From contig JAJTCM010000007.1 of the NCBI GenBank assembly GCA_021325675.1, positions 121,739-185,738 of the forward strand: a DNA stretch of 64,000 nucleotides, given 5' to 3'. The translations under genes and the position numbers were made by a program. Below are positions 10,836 through 18,790 of this stretch, piece by piece (within the stretch, counting starts at the first letter, position 1; each line of letters starts with the position of its first letter). A model generated the notes under the pieces. The model did no database searches. It was not told where the DNA came from and was given only the letters and a program-made list of their open reading frames with translations. This DNA is from Crocinitomicaceae bacterium (GTDB taxonomy: Bacteria > Bacteroidota > Bacteroidia > Flavobacteriales_D > Crocinitomicaceae).

Positions 10836-11696
10836 ATGCAAATCATCACCCTTACATCTGATTTAGGAACAACTGACCATTATGTTGCCTCGATCAAAGG
10901 TGCTATTTTATCCCGGTTTTCCGAGGTTCACCTCGTTGATATCAGCCACCAGGTAAAAGCTTTCGATATTGCGCAGGCGGCCTACTTCGTTAAAAACTGT
11001 TTTGAGAATTTTCCGGCGGGGACGATCCACCTCATCGGGGTTGACTGCGAGCCGGTCATTAACTTCGGGGCGCAGCAGCACAGCAGCATTCCGGCGGTCC
11101 TGCTTTACAAAGGACAATATTTTGTATCGAACGACAACGGCGTTTTCAGCCTGATTGTGGGCGAGGAAGAATTTGAAGGTTTCTGGCATGTGGACGATAT
11201 TTTATCCAATCCCGGCGCTTTCCAGTTCCCGATCCGCAACCTGCTGGTACCGATCGTATGTAAAATTGCACAGCAAACACCGGTGGATTCCTTCGCTTCG
11301 AAAGTGGAACGTTTCAACCGCCGCGTAACGATCAACCCGGTAATCGAAAACAACCTTATCATGGGGAATGTGATGCATATCGACCATTACGGCAACCTGA
11401 TCACGAATATCGACCGCAAGCTGTTTGAACGCTTCGGGAAGGACATTCCGTTTACGATTTACTTCCGTCGCCGCGAATATTACATTGACCAGATCTCGAA
11501 TACGTATTCTGAAGTTCCACACGGAGAAAAGCTTGCTTTGTTCAACTCCAACGGAATGCTTGAAATTGCCATTAACCGCGGCGCAACTTCCCAGCACGGC
11601 GGCGCCAACGCTTTGTTCGGCCTGGGAATTAACGACACCATCCGCATCGAATTCCTGCCAAAAGGCTCGAAGGAAACACTCGAATCGCTTTTTTGA
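10836..11696 (+). CDS. SAM hydroxide adenosyltransferase family (DUF62), atypical active site
   Basis: A 286-residue protein with the two-domain fold of SAM hydrolases, chlorinases and fluorinases: ITLTSDLGTTDHYVASIKG at the N terminus, LVDISHQVKAFDIAQAAY, and a C-terminal barrel with MHIDHYGNLITNI and FNSNGMLEIAINRGA. Canonical members hydrolyse SAM to adenosine and methionine through an Asp-Arg-His triad. Here Asp70 is present, but the residue seven further on is Phe77 instead of Arg, and the HGRDIFAP segment is FPIRNLLVP without the histidine. It belongs to the family but may do different chemistry. Confidence 0.85.
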   Translation: MQIITLTSDLGTTDHYVASIKGAILSRFSEVHLVDISHQVKAFDIAQAAYFVKNCFENFPAGTIHLIGVDCEPVINFGAQQHSSIPAVLLYKGQYFVSNDNGVFSLIVGEEEFEGFWHVDDILSNPGAFQFPIRNLLVPIVCKIAQQTPVDSFASKVERFNRRVTINPVIENNLIMGNVMHIDHYGNLITNIDRKLFERFGKDIPFTIYFRRREYYIDQISNTYSEVPHGEKLALFNSNGMLEIAINRGATSQHGGANALFGLGINDTIRIEFLPKGSKETLESLF

Positions 11697-11759
11697 GAGA
11701 GAAGGCACCAGGCGAAAGACAACAGACAGATTCAACGCTAATAATTCATCATTAAAGAC

Positions 11760-12074
11760 ATGATCACACGCATCGTAAAGCTTCACTTCCGGGAAGATAA
11801 AATTGACGAATTCCTTGCTTTTTTTGAAGGGATTAAATGGAAAGTCGCCAAACAGGAAGATTGCTTCGGCATGAAACTGATGCAGGACAAAAACTGCCCT
11901 GAAATCGTATTTACCTACAGTTTGTGGAAAGATGAAAAAGCATTGAATTCTTACCGTGATTCGGAGCTTTTCGGACAGCATGTGTGGCCGACAATCAAAC
12001 CCTGGTTCAAGGAAAAGGCGGAAGCCTGGACAGTGAGCGAGTATTTTGATGGATTTGTGCGAATGGAAAATTGA
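11760..12074 (+). CDS. Antibiotic biosynthesis monooxygenase-like (ABM) domain protein
   Basis: A 104-residue single-domain protein of the dimeric ferredoxin-like ABM fold. MITRIVKLHFREDKIDEFLA and the C-terminal Trp-rich part (FGQHVWPTIKPWFKEKAEAW) are typical of Bacteroidota members. Family members include cofactor-free quinol monooxygenases and proteins of unknown role. It is cytoplasmic, with no signal peptide. Its final codons (MEN, then TGA) merge with a family B repeat. It follows the DUF62 gene by 63 bases, so co-transcription is possible. Confidence 0.75.
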   Translation: MITRIVKLHFREDKIDEFLAFFEGIKWKVAKQEDCFGMKLMQDKNCPEIVFTYSLWKDEKALNSYRDSELFGQHVWPTIKPWFKEKAEAWTVSEYFDGFVRMEN

Positions 12075-12124
12075 AAAATTTAACATCACATGCTTCATTT
12101 TCCATTCTTAATTCTCAATTCTTA
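12062..12124. repeat. Family B repeat
   Basis: The left arm ATGGAAAATTGAAAAATT overlaps the stop of the ABM gene. The right arm CTTCATTTTCCATTCTTAAT is followed by TCTCAATTCTTA. Confidence 0.55.
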
Positions 12125-12160
12125 TAAACTATTTTTTGGAACATGACGTTTATATCAGAA

Positions 12161-12508
12161 ATGAAAGCGATGATCAGAATTACATTTCTGCTTCCCTTGC
12201 TGGCTTCCTGCATGTGCTGCGGAAAACTTAAAATTGCCAAAGGAACGCCGGACTGTGTTAAGGCTAAAATCAAAAGCTTTGACGCGGAATCCAATTGCGA
12301 CAAGGACGTGAATGTGAAAGAATACCGTTTCCAGGGAAAGACCGTTTATGTATTTGACCCGGGAAGCTGCGGCGCTGACATGACTTCCGAAGTGATCAGC
12401 CCTGATTGCAAAACCCTCGGTTATCTTGGTGGTTTCATCGGCAATACGAAGATCAACGGAGAGGAATTTTCGAACGCCGTTCTTCAGGCTACCGTCTGGC
12501 ACAAATAA
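12161..12508 (+). CDS. Small cysteine-containing lipoprotein
   Basis: Predicted lipoprotein of 115 residues from ATG 12161, preferred over 12143 because it gives a compact signal (MKAMIRITFLLPLLASC) with the lipobox LLAS-C17. The mature part has a few more cysteines (CDKD, GSCGAD, SPDCK) that could form disulfides, and a YVFDPGSCGADM stretch. It resembles the DUF6970-type small Bacteroidota lipoproteins; that family match comes from memory and is uncertain. Function unknown. A TPR gene with its own promoter follows. Confidence 0.65.
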   Translation: MKAMIRITFLLPLLASCMCCGKLKIAKGTPDCVKAKIKSFDAESNCDKDVNVKEYRFQGKTVYVFDPGSCGADMTSEVISPDCKTLGYLGGFIGNTKINGEEFSNAVLQATVWHK

Positions 12509-12531
12509 AGGAAAGGACTTGCGGATTTTTG

Positions 12532-12539
12532 TATTTTTG
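12532..12539 (+). promoter_or_regulatory. -7 box for the TPR gene
   Basis: TATTTTTG, 16 bases before ATG 12556. Confidence 0.5.
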
Positions 12540-12555
12540 TTCTAAAACCCGTACG

Positions 12556-13359
12556 ATGAGCGCCAAATTTCTTCCCCTGATCCTTTTATCTTTCGCTTCC
12601 GCTTATGCCTATTGCTCAGGTCCCGGCCCAGACAGCCTGGCAACACACTTGCAGCTAAAAGCCGAATCTTTTGTGAAATCCGGTCAGCGTGACAGCGCCT
12701 TGCTTTATTACGCCAAAGCTGCGGAAGGATTTAAACAAACGGATGATTTTGAAAAACTCGTTGCCTGCTACAACCAGCAAGGTGTTATTCTTACCCGCCA
12801 GGACAAATACGATGAAGCGGCCGTTTTTCTCAATGAAGCCCTGGAAACCGGGACAAAAAAACTCGATCCGTCGAGCCTGGAGCTGGCAGTTACCTACATC
12901 AGCCTGGGCGTGCTTTACAACGCGCTGGAAAGATACCCGGAATCACTTGATTTTCATTACAAAGCCCTCAATATCCGCCTGGAAAAACTTGGGGAAATGA
13001 ATGCGCAAACCGCTACAAGCTACGGCAATATCGGTAATGTATACCTGAATAATAAGGAATATGACAAAGCCGTTGAAACACACCTGAAAGCGCTGGCTAT
13101 CCGGGAAAAACTGTTTGGCAAATCCAGCACGGAAATTAGCCAAAGCTACGTCAGCCTGGGAAATACTTACCGCGAAATGCAGCAATACCGGGAAGCGCTG
13201 GATTATTATGACCTTGCTTTACAGAATAAAATCGCGCAATCCGGCCCCAACAGCAAAGAATTAACACGGCTTTATACGGCCATGCGCGATATCTGCTATT
13301 TGATGCAGGATCAAAAACAAGGTGACTTGTATGATCAAAAGCTCAGGGAGTTGAAATAG
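12556..13359 (+). CDS. Exported tetratricopeptide-repeat protein
   Basis: A 267-residue protein with a signal peptide (MSAKFLPLILLSFASAYAYC, then SG) and about five TPR units of the kinesin-light-chain type, for example NQQGVILTRQDKYDEAAVFL, SYGNIGNVYLNNKEYDKAVE and SYVSLGNTYREMQQYREALD. The start at 12556 fits the -7 box just upstream; the frame is open further upstream only by chance. Such proteins often form the sensor part of Bacteroidota TPR regulators, but no histidine kinase or DNA-binding domain follows here, so it is probably a periplasmic scaffold. Confidence 0.8.
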   Translation: MSAKFLPLILLSFASAYAYCSGPGPDSLATHLQLKAESFVKSGQRDSALLYYAKAAEGFKQTDDFEKLVACYNQQGVILTRQDKYDEAAVFLNEALETGTKKLDPSSLELAVTYISLGVLYNALERYPESLDFHYKALNIRLEKLGEMNAQTATSYGNIGNVYLNNKEYDKAVETHLKALAIREKLFGKSSTEISQSYVSLGNTYREMQQYREALDYYDLALQNKIAQSGPNSKELTRLYTAMRDICYLMQDQKQGDLYDQKLRELK

Positions 13360-13374
13360 TTCCCTGAAACATTA

Positions 13375-13382
13375 TATATTTG
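13375..13382 (+). promoter_or_regulatory. -7 box for the YdeI-like gene
   Basis: TATATTTG, 21 bases before ATG 13404. It decides the start: a TTG in frame at 13380 would lie inside the promoter element. Confidence 0.55.
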
Positions 13383-13403
13383 CCTGGTTCATTACATGCT
13401 CCT

Positions 13404-13889
13404 ATGTCAAGCCCCGTTGTAAACGATAGCTTCCAGCTCGAAAAATACCCCGGAAAAGGTGGCTGGACCTATGTTGTTATTCCCCGTTTTGAAGCCGTTC
13501 AAACCAAAAGCTTTGGCATGGTGACGGTCAAAGGGAAAATCGACAGCTATGAGCTAAAAGCCTATAATCTCATGCCCATGAAAGGCGGTGATCTCTTTTT
13601 GCCCGTAAAAGCTGAAATCAGGAAAAAGATCAGTAAACAGGAAGGTGATTGGGTACACGTCATTTTGTATGAAGACCAGGATCCTTTGGAAATCCCGCAA
13701 GAATTGGAATTGTGCCTGCTGGACGACCCGGCGGCGAAACAAACATTTTACGGTTTTCGGGAAAGTGACCAGAAACTGTATGTTGACTGGATCAACGCTG
13801 CCAAACGCGACGAAACGAAGGTCAAACGGATTGGAATAACGCTGGATCGCCTGGGTAAAGGAATGCGGTTTTATGATAAGGAAGATTAA
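13404..13889 (+). CDS. DUF1905/YdeI-like protein
   Basis: A 161-residue cytoplasmic protein. The N-terminal half (about 1-95) is a DUF1905 beta barrel: GGWTYVVIPRFEAVQ, FGMVTVKGKIDSYELKAYNL and LFLPVKAEIRKKISKQEGDW. The C-terminal part (DDPAAKQTFYGFRESDQKLY, then VDWINAAKRDETKVKRI) is the helical YdeI/OmdA-like segment seen in proteins annotated as bacteriocin protection. Its biochemical role is unknown. A family A repeat fills the gap to the next gene. Confidence 0.75.
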   Translation: MSSPVVNDSFQLEKYPGKGGWTYVVIPRFEAVQTKSFGMVTVKGKIDSYELKAYNLMPMKGGDLFLPVKAEIRKKISKQEGDWVHVILYEDQDPLEIPQELELCLLDDPAAKQTFYGFRESDQKLYVDWINAAKRDETKVKRIGITLDRLGKGMRFYDKED

Positions 13890-13937
13890 CTTTAATATAT
13901 TACCAAATTAGCATATTAACTCATTAGCACATTAATA
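13890..13937. repeat. Family A repeat (ATTAGCACATTA)
   Basis: It contains AAATTAGCATATTAACTCAT and TAGCACATTAATA, and runs from the upstream stop codon to the base before the downstream ATG. Confidence 0.65.
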
Positions 13938-14660
13938 ATGAAATTTCAGCTGCTCCCCGTTTTGGAAAAAATGCACCAACTGTATCAAAAACCACCGGGA
14001 AAGGAACGCTTTGAGGCTTATCTTTCTTTATTGCAGGGAGAAACCAAAGGTGATCTGATCCTCCCGATCGGCGGCTACAATCCCATGGCGAAAGAGCATG
14101 TTTTTCAAAAAATGGAACGTTTAATCCGCATGGGAGCTGAGTATCTTGTTTCGGAAAGTCTCGAAGATATCAACCGGAAAAACGAAGCCGGCGACAAGCT
14201 TTTCCAGGTAGCGGTTAACCTGGCCGATGACCTGAAAGGCGGATGGACGAACCGTTTTACGACAGATTATGACAGTAAATTTAAGATCAACGCATTGGTA
14301 AAACGCCGGTTTTGTACCGTTTTCTTATGGTCTTCGGAAGAATACAGCAAGGAGCTGATACAGCAGCGCACCCGCGAAGCCTGCTACCGGACAATGTATT
14401 ATGCTTCGCAGCGAAAGCCCCAGTGCTTAACTGATTTTTTCCGGCAGGAACGTTTCACAGCCCTCAAAAGCGGCCGAAAGGTGAAGCTCGAAGCCGAAGA
14501 TCGTGACAAGCTGGAAGCCTACCTGAAACAACACGGTGAAAGTGATGATTACCACACTATTTTCAATTTCTTTTACGGTGACCAGGCCTGCGAATCTTTA
14601 AGCTTCCCTTCTAAAAATTTAGGAACTGAAGCCACAGGTTTCGATTTGGCAGGATCGTAA
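13938..14660 (+). CDS. Conserved cytoplasmic protein of unknown function
   Basis: I do not recognise this 240-residue protein. It has no signal peptide or membrane segment. LILPIGGYNPMAKEHVFQKM and GGWTNRFTTDYDSKFKINAL are the best-ordered segments. The composition is mixed alpha/beta and the C-terminal tail is poorly ordered. The start codon lies directly after a family A repeat, and the region after the stop holds another copy, so transcription with the YdeI-like gene is plausible but not shown. Confidence 0.7.
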   Translation: MKFQLLPVLEKMHQLYQKPPGKERFEAYLSLLQGETKGDLILPIGGYNPMAKEHVFQKMERLIRMGAEYLVSESLEDINRKNEAGDKLFQVAVNLADDLKGGWTNRFTTDYDSKFKINALVKRRFCTVFLWSSEEYSKELIQQRTREACYRTMYYASQRKPQCLTDFFRQERFTALKSGRKVKLEAEDRDKLEAYLKQHGESDDYHTIFNFFYGDQACESLSFPSKNLGTEATGFDLAGS

Positions 14661-14686
14661 GGAAATGTGTCCACGGACAGAGAAGT

Positions 14687-14741
14687 TAAATTGAGAATGA
14701 AAGTTGGAAAATTAACACATGAACTCATTAGCATATTAAGT
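14687..14741. repeat. Mixed family B and A repeat
   Basis: AAATTGAGAATGAAAGTTGG (family B vocabulary) runs into AATTAACACATGAACTCATT and AGCATATTAA (family A). Confidence 0.5.
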
Positions 14742-14766
14742 TTATTGCCTAATTTTAAAGCCTGTC

Positions 14767-16029
14767 ATGGAACAGCGCGATAAACAAAAAGAAATTACCC
14801 GCCTTACTTTTTCTGTCTTCTTCATTTCCCTGAGTTGCGGACTGCTCGTTTATGCCTTTGTTTACCTCACTGAACACCTGGAATCAGGGCTCTCAAAAAT
14901 TGCACATACTTACTGGCCTTTACAATTGATCTTTCCTTTTATAGGTTTGTCACTGATCTTTTTCCTGAGACAGTATCTGTTCAAAAAGCGGGAGAATAAA
15001 GGCATTAAAGAAATTTACGACAGCCTGAAAACACGGCATAACGAATTGAAATTCTACAAAATTCCTTCTCACCTGATTAACGGCTTGCTCACGATTGGCT
15101 TTGGCGGATCAACCGGGATTGAAGTTTCTACGGTTGTTGCTTCGGCCAGCGTTGGGGCGGTAACCCATAAAGAACAAAAGATCCACCCGCTTTTCCGGCG
15201 GGAGCTGATTGCAGCAGGCGTTGCAGCGGGTGTTACTGCGCTTTTCGGAAGCCCATTGGCCGGGATGCTTTTTGCTTTTGAAGTGATCCTGAAAAAAGTA
15301 ACGCAGCTTTCTTTCGTTCTGGTACTTGGGGCCGTTTTGCTCGTTTGGGGGCTGGATTTTGTGCTCAACACCAAACCTTTGTTTACATTGCAGGTCGATC
15401 ACTGGAACTACAGCGCCCTGCCCTGGTTTTTGCTTCTCGGGGCTTTTTCCGCCCTGAATTCCGTTTATCTCACTAAATCCGTGCTTTTTTTCAAAGAGCG
15501 TTTTGCCCGCGTACGTCACGGCAGGCGCATTATTTTTTGCTCGCTGGCGATCAGCTGTTGTATCCTTACTTTCCCGGCTTTGTATGGCGACGGATACCAT
15601 TACCTGCGTGAATTGCTTGCTGATGAAGGATCGCTCGTTTTTTCCTTAACGCTCCTCACTGCGCTGGGCGGTGTTTTGGTTTTAAAGCCTTTGGTTTGCT
15701 CTCTCACATTAGCTGGCGGCGGCGATGGTGGTGTTTTCGGTCCGAGCTTGTTTACCGGCGCTTTTGCCGGGTTATTCACAGCATTGATCCTGCAGCGTGT
15801 TTTCGGCGCTGAGCTGATCCCGCTCAACTTCATGCTCGTTGGGATGGCTGCTGTATTGAGCGCTTGCCTGCACGCCCCTTTGACAGCCATTTTTGTTGTT
15901 TGCGGAATTACGGGAAATTATACCTTGCTTATTCCATTAGCGGCAGCGAGCCTGGTATCCAAAATCATTGCACAGCAAATCGTTCCGTACACCGTTTACA
16001 GTTACAGCTCCTATAAATCCGGACCATGA
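14767..16029 (+). CDS. CLC-family chloride/anion channel or transporter
   Basis: Integral membrane protein of 420 residues with the CLC fold and no C-terminal CBS domains. The external gating glutamate is in GGSTGIEVSTVVASAS, where GREGP is usual. The position equal to the E. coli proton glutamate Glu203 appears to be valine (SPLAGMLFAFEVI), as in CLC channels. The central-serine loop (GSGIP in E. coli) aligns with NKGIKEI, so the selectivity residue is not serine. The conserved tyrosine region is probably PYTVYSYSSY at the C terminus. The ion and mode (channel or exchanger) are open. It overlaps the HPP gene by ATGA. Confidence 0.88.
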   Translation: MEQRDKQKEITRLTFSVFFISLSCGLLVYAFVYLTEHLESGLSKIAHTYWPLQLIFPFIGLSLIFFLRQYLFKKRENKGIKEIYDSLKTRHNELKFYKIPSHLINGLLTIGFGGSTGIEVSTVVASASVGAVTHKEQKIHPLFRRELIAAGVAAGVTALFGSPLAGMLFAFEVILKKVTQLSFVLVLGAVLLVWGLDFVLNTKPLFTLQVDHWNYSALPWFLLLGAFSALNSVYLTKSVLFFKERFARVRHGRRIIFCSLAISCCILTFPALYGDGYHYLRELLADEGSLVFSLTLLTALGGVLVLKPLVCSLTLAGGGDGGVFGPSLFTGAFAGLFTALILQRVFGAELIPLNFMLVGMAAVLSACLHAPLTAIFVVCGITGNYTLLIPLAAASLVSKIIAQQIVPYTVYSYSSYKSGP

Positions 16030-16601
16030 AAAAGCAGCTCCACCGGAATTACCGGAAAATGAAATATATTGTTTACCGGGAAACGCTATTCGACAAGCGC
16101 GAGCACTTCATTACATTTCTGGGGGCGTTTTGCGGTATCGGGCTGATCGGCTTCCTTAACAGCAAATACCTTGTTCTGCACGACAACCTTTTTCTCATTG
16201 GCTCTTTCGGGGCATCAAGCGTTTTGGTCTACGGGGCAATCAACAGTCCGCTGGCACAACCGCGCAACTTAATCGGAGGCCATGTTATCTGCGCGCTGAC
16301 AGGTGTAACGGTCCATAAATTCATCCCGGGCGAACCCTGGCTGACCGCAGCTTTGGCCGTTTCCCTTTCGATCGTACTGATGCAAATCACCAAAACCCTG
16401 CACCCACCGGGCGGCGCCACTGCTTTGATCGCCAATATCGGGAGCGCTAAAATCACGGGATTGGGTTATTTGTATGTGCTTTCTCCTGTATTGAGCGGCG
16501 CTTTGATCCTGTTGATTGTCGCTTTGATTTTTAATAATCTTACGCCACACCGTGCTTATCCAACGAAAAGACCGTTTAAGCTTTTTACGAGAAAAAAGTG
16601 A
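16026..16601 (+). CDS. HPP family membrane protein
   Basis: A 191-residue inner-membrane protein with four or five hydrophobic segments and the family signature TLHPPGGATAL (about residues 121-131); GSFGASSVLVYGAINSPLAQ comes earlier. HPP proteins of plastids and cyanobacteria take part in nitrite transport; for Bacteroidota the substrate is unknown. The ATGA overlap with the CLC gene indicates coupled translation, and together they suggest movement of an anion such as nitrate or nitrite. That substrate is inference only. Confidence 0.88.
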   Translation: MKKQLHRNYRKMKYIVYRETLFDKREHFITFLGAFCGIGLIGFLNSKYLVLHDNLFLIGSFGASSVLVYGAINSPLAQPRNLIGGHVICALTGVTVHKFIPGEPWLTAALAVSLSIVLMQITKTLHPPGGATALIANIGSAKITGLGYLYVLSPVLSGALILLIVALIFNNLTPHRAYPTKRPFKLFTRKK

Positions 16602-16613
16602 TGATTTAAGAGA

Positions 16614-16790
16614 CTTTGCCACGAATTACACGAAAGGTCACGAATTATTTTTCTTTTGATCTCTTAATTATTTACACGAATAGCTATTTATAAATCATTG
16701 GTATAATAATCAATGATAAATTACACCACTCATGAGTGAAAATTTACCTTCGGTGCTGCTTCGCGGTGTGCAATTCGTGGCTAAGAAAAT
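16614..16790. repeat. Family C repeat (CACGAATTACACGAA) with mirrored ends
   Basis: The left arm begins TTGCCACGAATTACACGAAA and the right arm ends GCAATTCGTGGCTAAG, so the two ends are inverted copies. The middle is AT-rich, with a second ACACGAATAGC copy and short palindromes (CACTCATGAGTG). It fills the gap between convergent hpp and dnaJ. Confidence 0.65.
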
Positions 16791-16805
16791 GAGTTTTCCG
16801 TTGAA

Positions 16806-16840
16806 CAAAAAAAACGCCTCCGTCAGCTGACGGAAGCGTT
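16806..16840 (-). terminator. Terminator of the grpE-dnaJ unit
   Basis: On the minus strand the 14-bp stem is AACGCTTCCGTCAG/CTGACGGAGGCGTT with essentially no loop and one G-T pair, followed by a T run. It is 24 bases past the dnaJ stop. The stem carries TCCGTCAGC, also seen in the dnaA and queA terminators. Confidence 0.88.
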
Positions 16841-16863
16841 TCAAATTTTCGTTTTTTTGCAAG

Positions 16864-17985
16864 TTACTGGAACATATCTTTTACCCGCTGAAAAAAGCCT
16901 TTGGCATTCCCGTCAGGATTTGGTTTAAAATTTTCGCTGTCGCGGAGCTTTTCGAGGATTTCGCGTTCTTCTTTGGAAACTTTAGTTGGCGTCCATACGT
17001 TGATGTGCACCAGCAAATCTCCCTGGCCGTAACCCTGGAGAACAGGCAAGCCTTTCCCGCGCAGGCGCAGCATTTTGCCGCTTTGTGTCCCCGGATCAAC
17101 CTTGATTTTGGCTTTGCCGTGGATTGTCGGTATTTCAATTGTTTCACCCAGGATAGCATCCACGATGTTCACAAAGGCTTCGTAATGTATGTTTTCAGCA
17201 TCGCGGCGCAGCTCCGGGTGCGGGATTTCTTCGATCACAACGATGAGGTCACCCGGTACACCGTTGAAAGGCCCGGCGTTTCCTTTGCCGGTAACGCTCA
17301 GCTGCATGCCGTCTTCCACTCCCGCCGGAATATCGATCTCGATAACTTCTTCCTGGCGCTTGAGTCCCTGCCCATCTGCATCGGCCGGTTTTTTGTCAAT
17401 CATTTTCCCGGCGCCGTGGCAGACATTACAAGCGGACTGCGTTTGCATTGCCCCGAGGAAAGTCTGGGTAACACGTGTAACACGGCCGCTTCCGTTACAG
17501 CTCGTACATGTTTTATACGTCACGCCGTCTGCGTTGACCAGTTTATTGACTTTGATTTTTTTCTTAACCCCGTCAGCGATTTCCTCGAGCGTCAGTTTCA
17601 TTTTCACGCGCAGGTTGGTACCGCGTACTGTGCGGCTTCCGCCCCTGCTTCCTCCGAAAGAGCCACCGAATGACCCGCCGAAAGCTGAACCGAAAATATC
17701 ACCGAACTGGCTGAAAATGTCATCCATGTTCATACCGCCGCCGCTAAAGCCCGCTCCGCCAACACCGGCATGGCCGAACTGGTCGTAACGTGAGCGCTTT
17801 TCAGCATTGCTCAGCACTTCGTAAGCTTCCGCCGCTTCTTTAAACTTTTCTTCCGCCTGTTTATCATCCGGGTTTTTATCGGGGTGATACTGCAGCGCGA
17901 GTTTACGATAAGCTTTTTTGATATCGGCTTCAGAAGCGTTTTTCGCAACGCCCAGTACTTCGTAATAATCTCTTTTCTGACTCAT
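16864..17985 (-). CDS. dnaJ: Chaperone DnaJ with two zinc-finger repeats
   Basis: Hsp40 co-chaperone that delivers substrates to DnaK and stimulates its ATPase. The start is ATG 17985 ([12 protein letters not shown]), not the in-frame TTG six bases upstream. The J domain spans 5-70 with HPD at 34-36. A Gly/Phe region (about 74-117) holds repeated FGGS units. Only two CxxCxGxG repeats are present, C160-C163 and C186-C189, where most DnaJ proteins have four; these correspond to repeats 2 and 3, so zinc site II is kept and site I lost. C-terminal substrate-binding domains follow. It is downstream of grpE. Confidence 0.95.
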   Translation of the reverse strand: MSQKRDYYEVLGVAKNASEADIKKAYRKLALQYHPDKNPDDKQAEEKFKEAAEAYEVLSNAEKRSRYDQFGHAGVGGAGFSGGGMNMDDIFSQFGDIFGSAFGGSFGGSFGGSRGGSRTVRGTNLRVKMKLTLEEIADGVKKKIKVNKLVNADGVTYKTCTSCNGSGRVTRVTQTFLGAMQTQSACNVCHGAGKMIDKKPADADGQGLKRQEEVIEIDIPAGVEDGMQLSVTGKGNAGPFNGVPGDLIVVIEEIPHPELRRDAENIHYEAFVNIVDAILGETIEIPTIHGKAKIKVDPGTQSGKMLRLRGKGLPVLQGYGQGDLLVHINVWTPTKVSKEEREILEKLRDSENFKPNPDGNAKGFFQRVKDMFQ

Positions 17986-17989
17986 TTTC

Positions 17990-18097
17990 AATTAATGTGC
18001 TAATTGGTTAATCTGATAATGTGCTAACTTATTAATTGCTAATAAGTTGAATTTCCCAATTAACTCATTAGCATATCAGCACATTCTCACATTAAAA
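17990..18097. repeat. Family A repeat, two-armed copy
   Basis: The left arm holds TTAATGTGCTAATTGGTTAA and ATAATGTGCTAAC; the right arm holds AACTCATTAGCATATCAGCA and CATTCTCACATTAA. The arms mirror each other. It fills the grpE-dnaJ gap from stop to start. Confidence 0.7.
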
Positions 18098-18631
18098 CTA
18101 TTGTCCTACCACAACTTTCGCGTAGCGGATCACTTTATCGTGAAGGAAATATCCTTTTTCAACATCTTCTATCACCTTGCCTTTTAAGGTATCTTCCGGT
18201 GCAGGAATATTTGCGATTGCTTCGTGCAGCTCACTGTCGAAAGCTTCGCCTTTGGCATTCATCATTTTCAGGCCCTTGGATTCAAGCGTTGTTTTGAACT
18301 TGTTATAAATCAGCTGGAAACCTTCTTTAAGCACCGCAACATCGTCTGAATTTTCATTGTTAACGATAGCACGCTCAAAATCATCGAGCACAGGGATCAA
18401 ATCCTTCAAAATTCCCGCTCCGGCCGTGGCAATCAGGTCCACTTTTTCTTTGTTCGTCCGCTTGCGGTAATTATCAAATTCTGAATACAAACGAATGAAA
18501 CGGTCGTTCAGCTCAGCGTATTTTTCTTCCTGCGTCTGCTCCTGGTTTTCAGCAGCTTCCCCAGTCTGGGTTTCCTGTGTTTCTTCTACGCCCGATTCTT
18601 CTTTTTCGTGTTTGTCCTTTTCTTCAGCCAT
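18098..18631 (-). CDS. grpE: Nucleotide exchange factor GrpE
   Basis: A 177-residue GrpE, which releases ADP from DnaK. A long acidic, Glu/Gln-rich N-terminal tail (about 1-35) precedes the coiled-coil helix (EEKYAELNDRFIRLYSEFDN, then YRKRTNKEKVDL), and the C-terminal beta domain ends with DKVIRYAKVVVGQ after GYFLHDKVIR. The region between about 70 and 130 contains the four-helix bundle. It is the first gene of the grpE-dnaJ unit and has its own promoter. No CIRCE operator was seen upstream. Confidence 0.96.
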   Translation of the reverse strand: MAEEKDKHEKEESGVEETQETQTGEAAENQEQTQEEKYAELNDRFIRLYSEFDNYRKRTNKEKVDLIATAGAGILKDLIPVLDDFERAIVNNENSDDVAVLKEGFQLIYNKFKTTLESKGLKMMNAKGEAFDSELHEAIANIPAPEDTLKGKVIEDVEKGYFLHDKVIRYAKVVVGQ

Positions 18632-18657
18632 CTTGTTGAATTTTCCAAAAAACCGGA

Positions 18658-18665
18658 CAAAGATA
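18658..18665 (-). promoter_or_regulatory. -7 box for grpE
   Basis: On the minus strand it reads TATCTTTG, 26 bases before the grpE ATG. A TTG lies 22 bases further upstream (18688-18690). Confidence 0.5.
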
Positions 18666-18765
18666 TTGCCAAAAGCCTATTTGTCGACAAGATGTCAGCA
18701 TTTTTATGACAAGAATGTAATTTTGTCATAAAACCAGGTGTACGCGTGAATTCGGTTTTTTTAAA

Positions 18766-18773
18766 TACATTTG
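18766..18773 (+). promoter_or_regulatory. -7 box that decides the start at 18791
   Basis: TACATTTG is a full match. It lies inside the longest open frame (GTG 18746), so that start is unlikely; TTG 18791 follows 17 bases after the box. Confidence 0.55.
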
Positions 18774-18790
18774 TCTCAAATTCTTGCATT

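Noticed and set aside
17005..17788. Long plus-strand frames inside dnaJ
   Set aside because: They are antisense to conserved dnaJ codons and have low-complexity composition from its Gly/Phe region.
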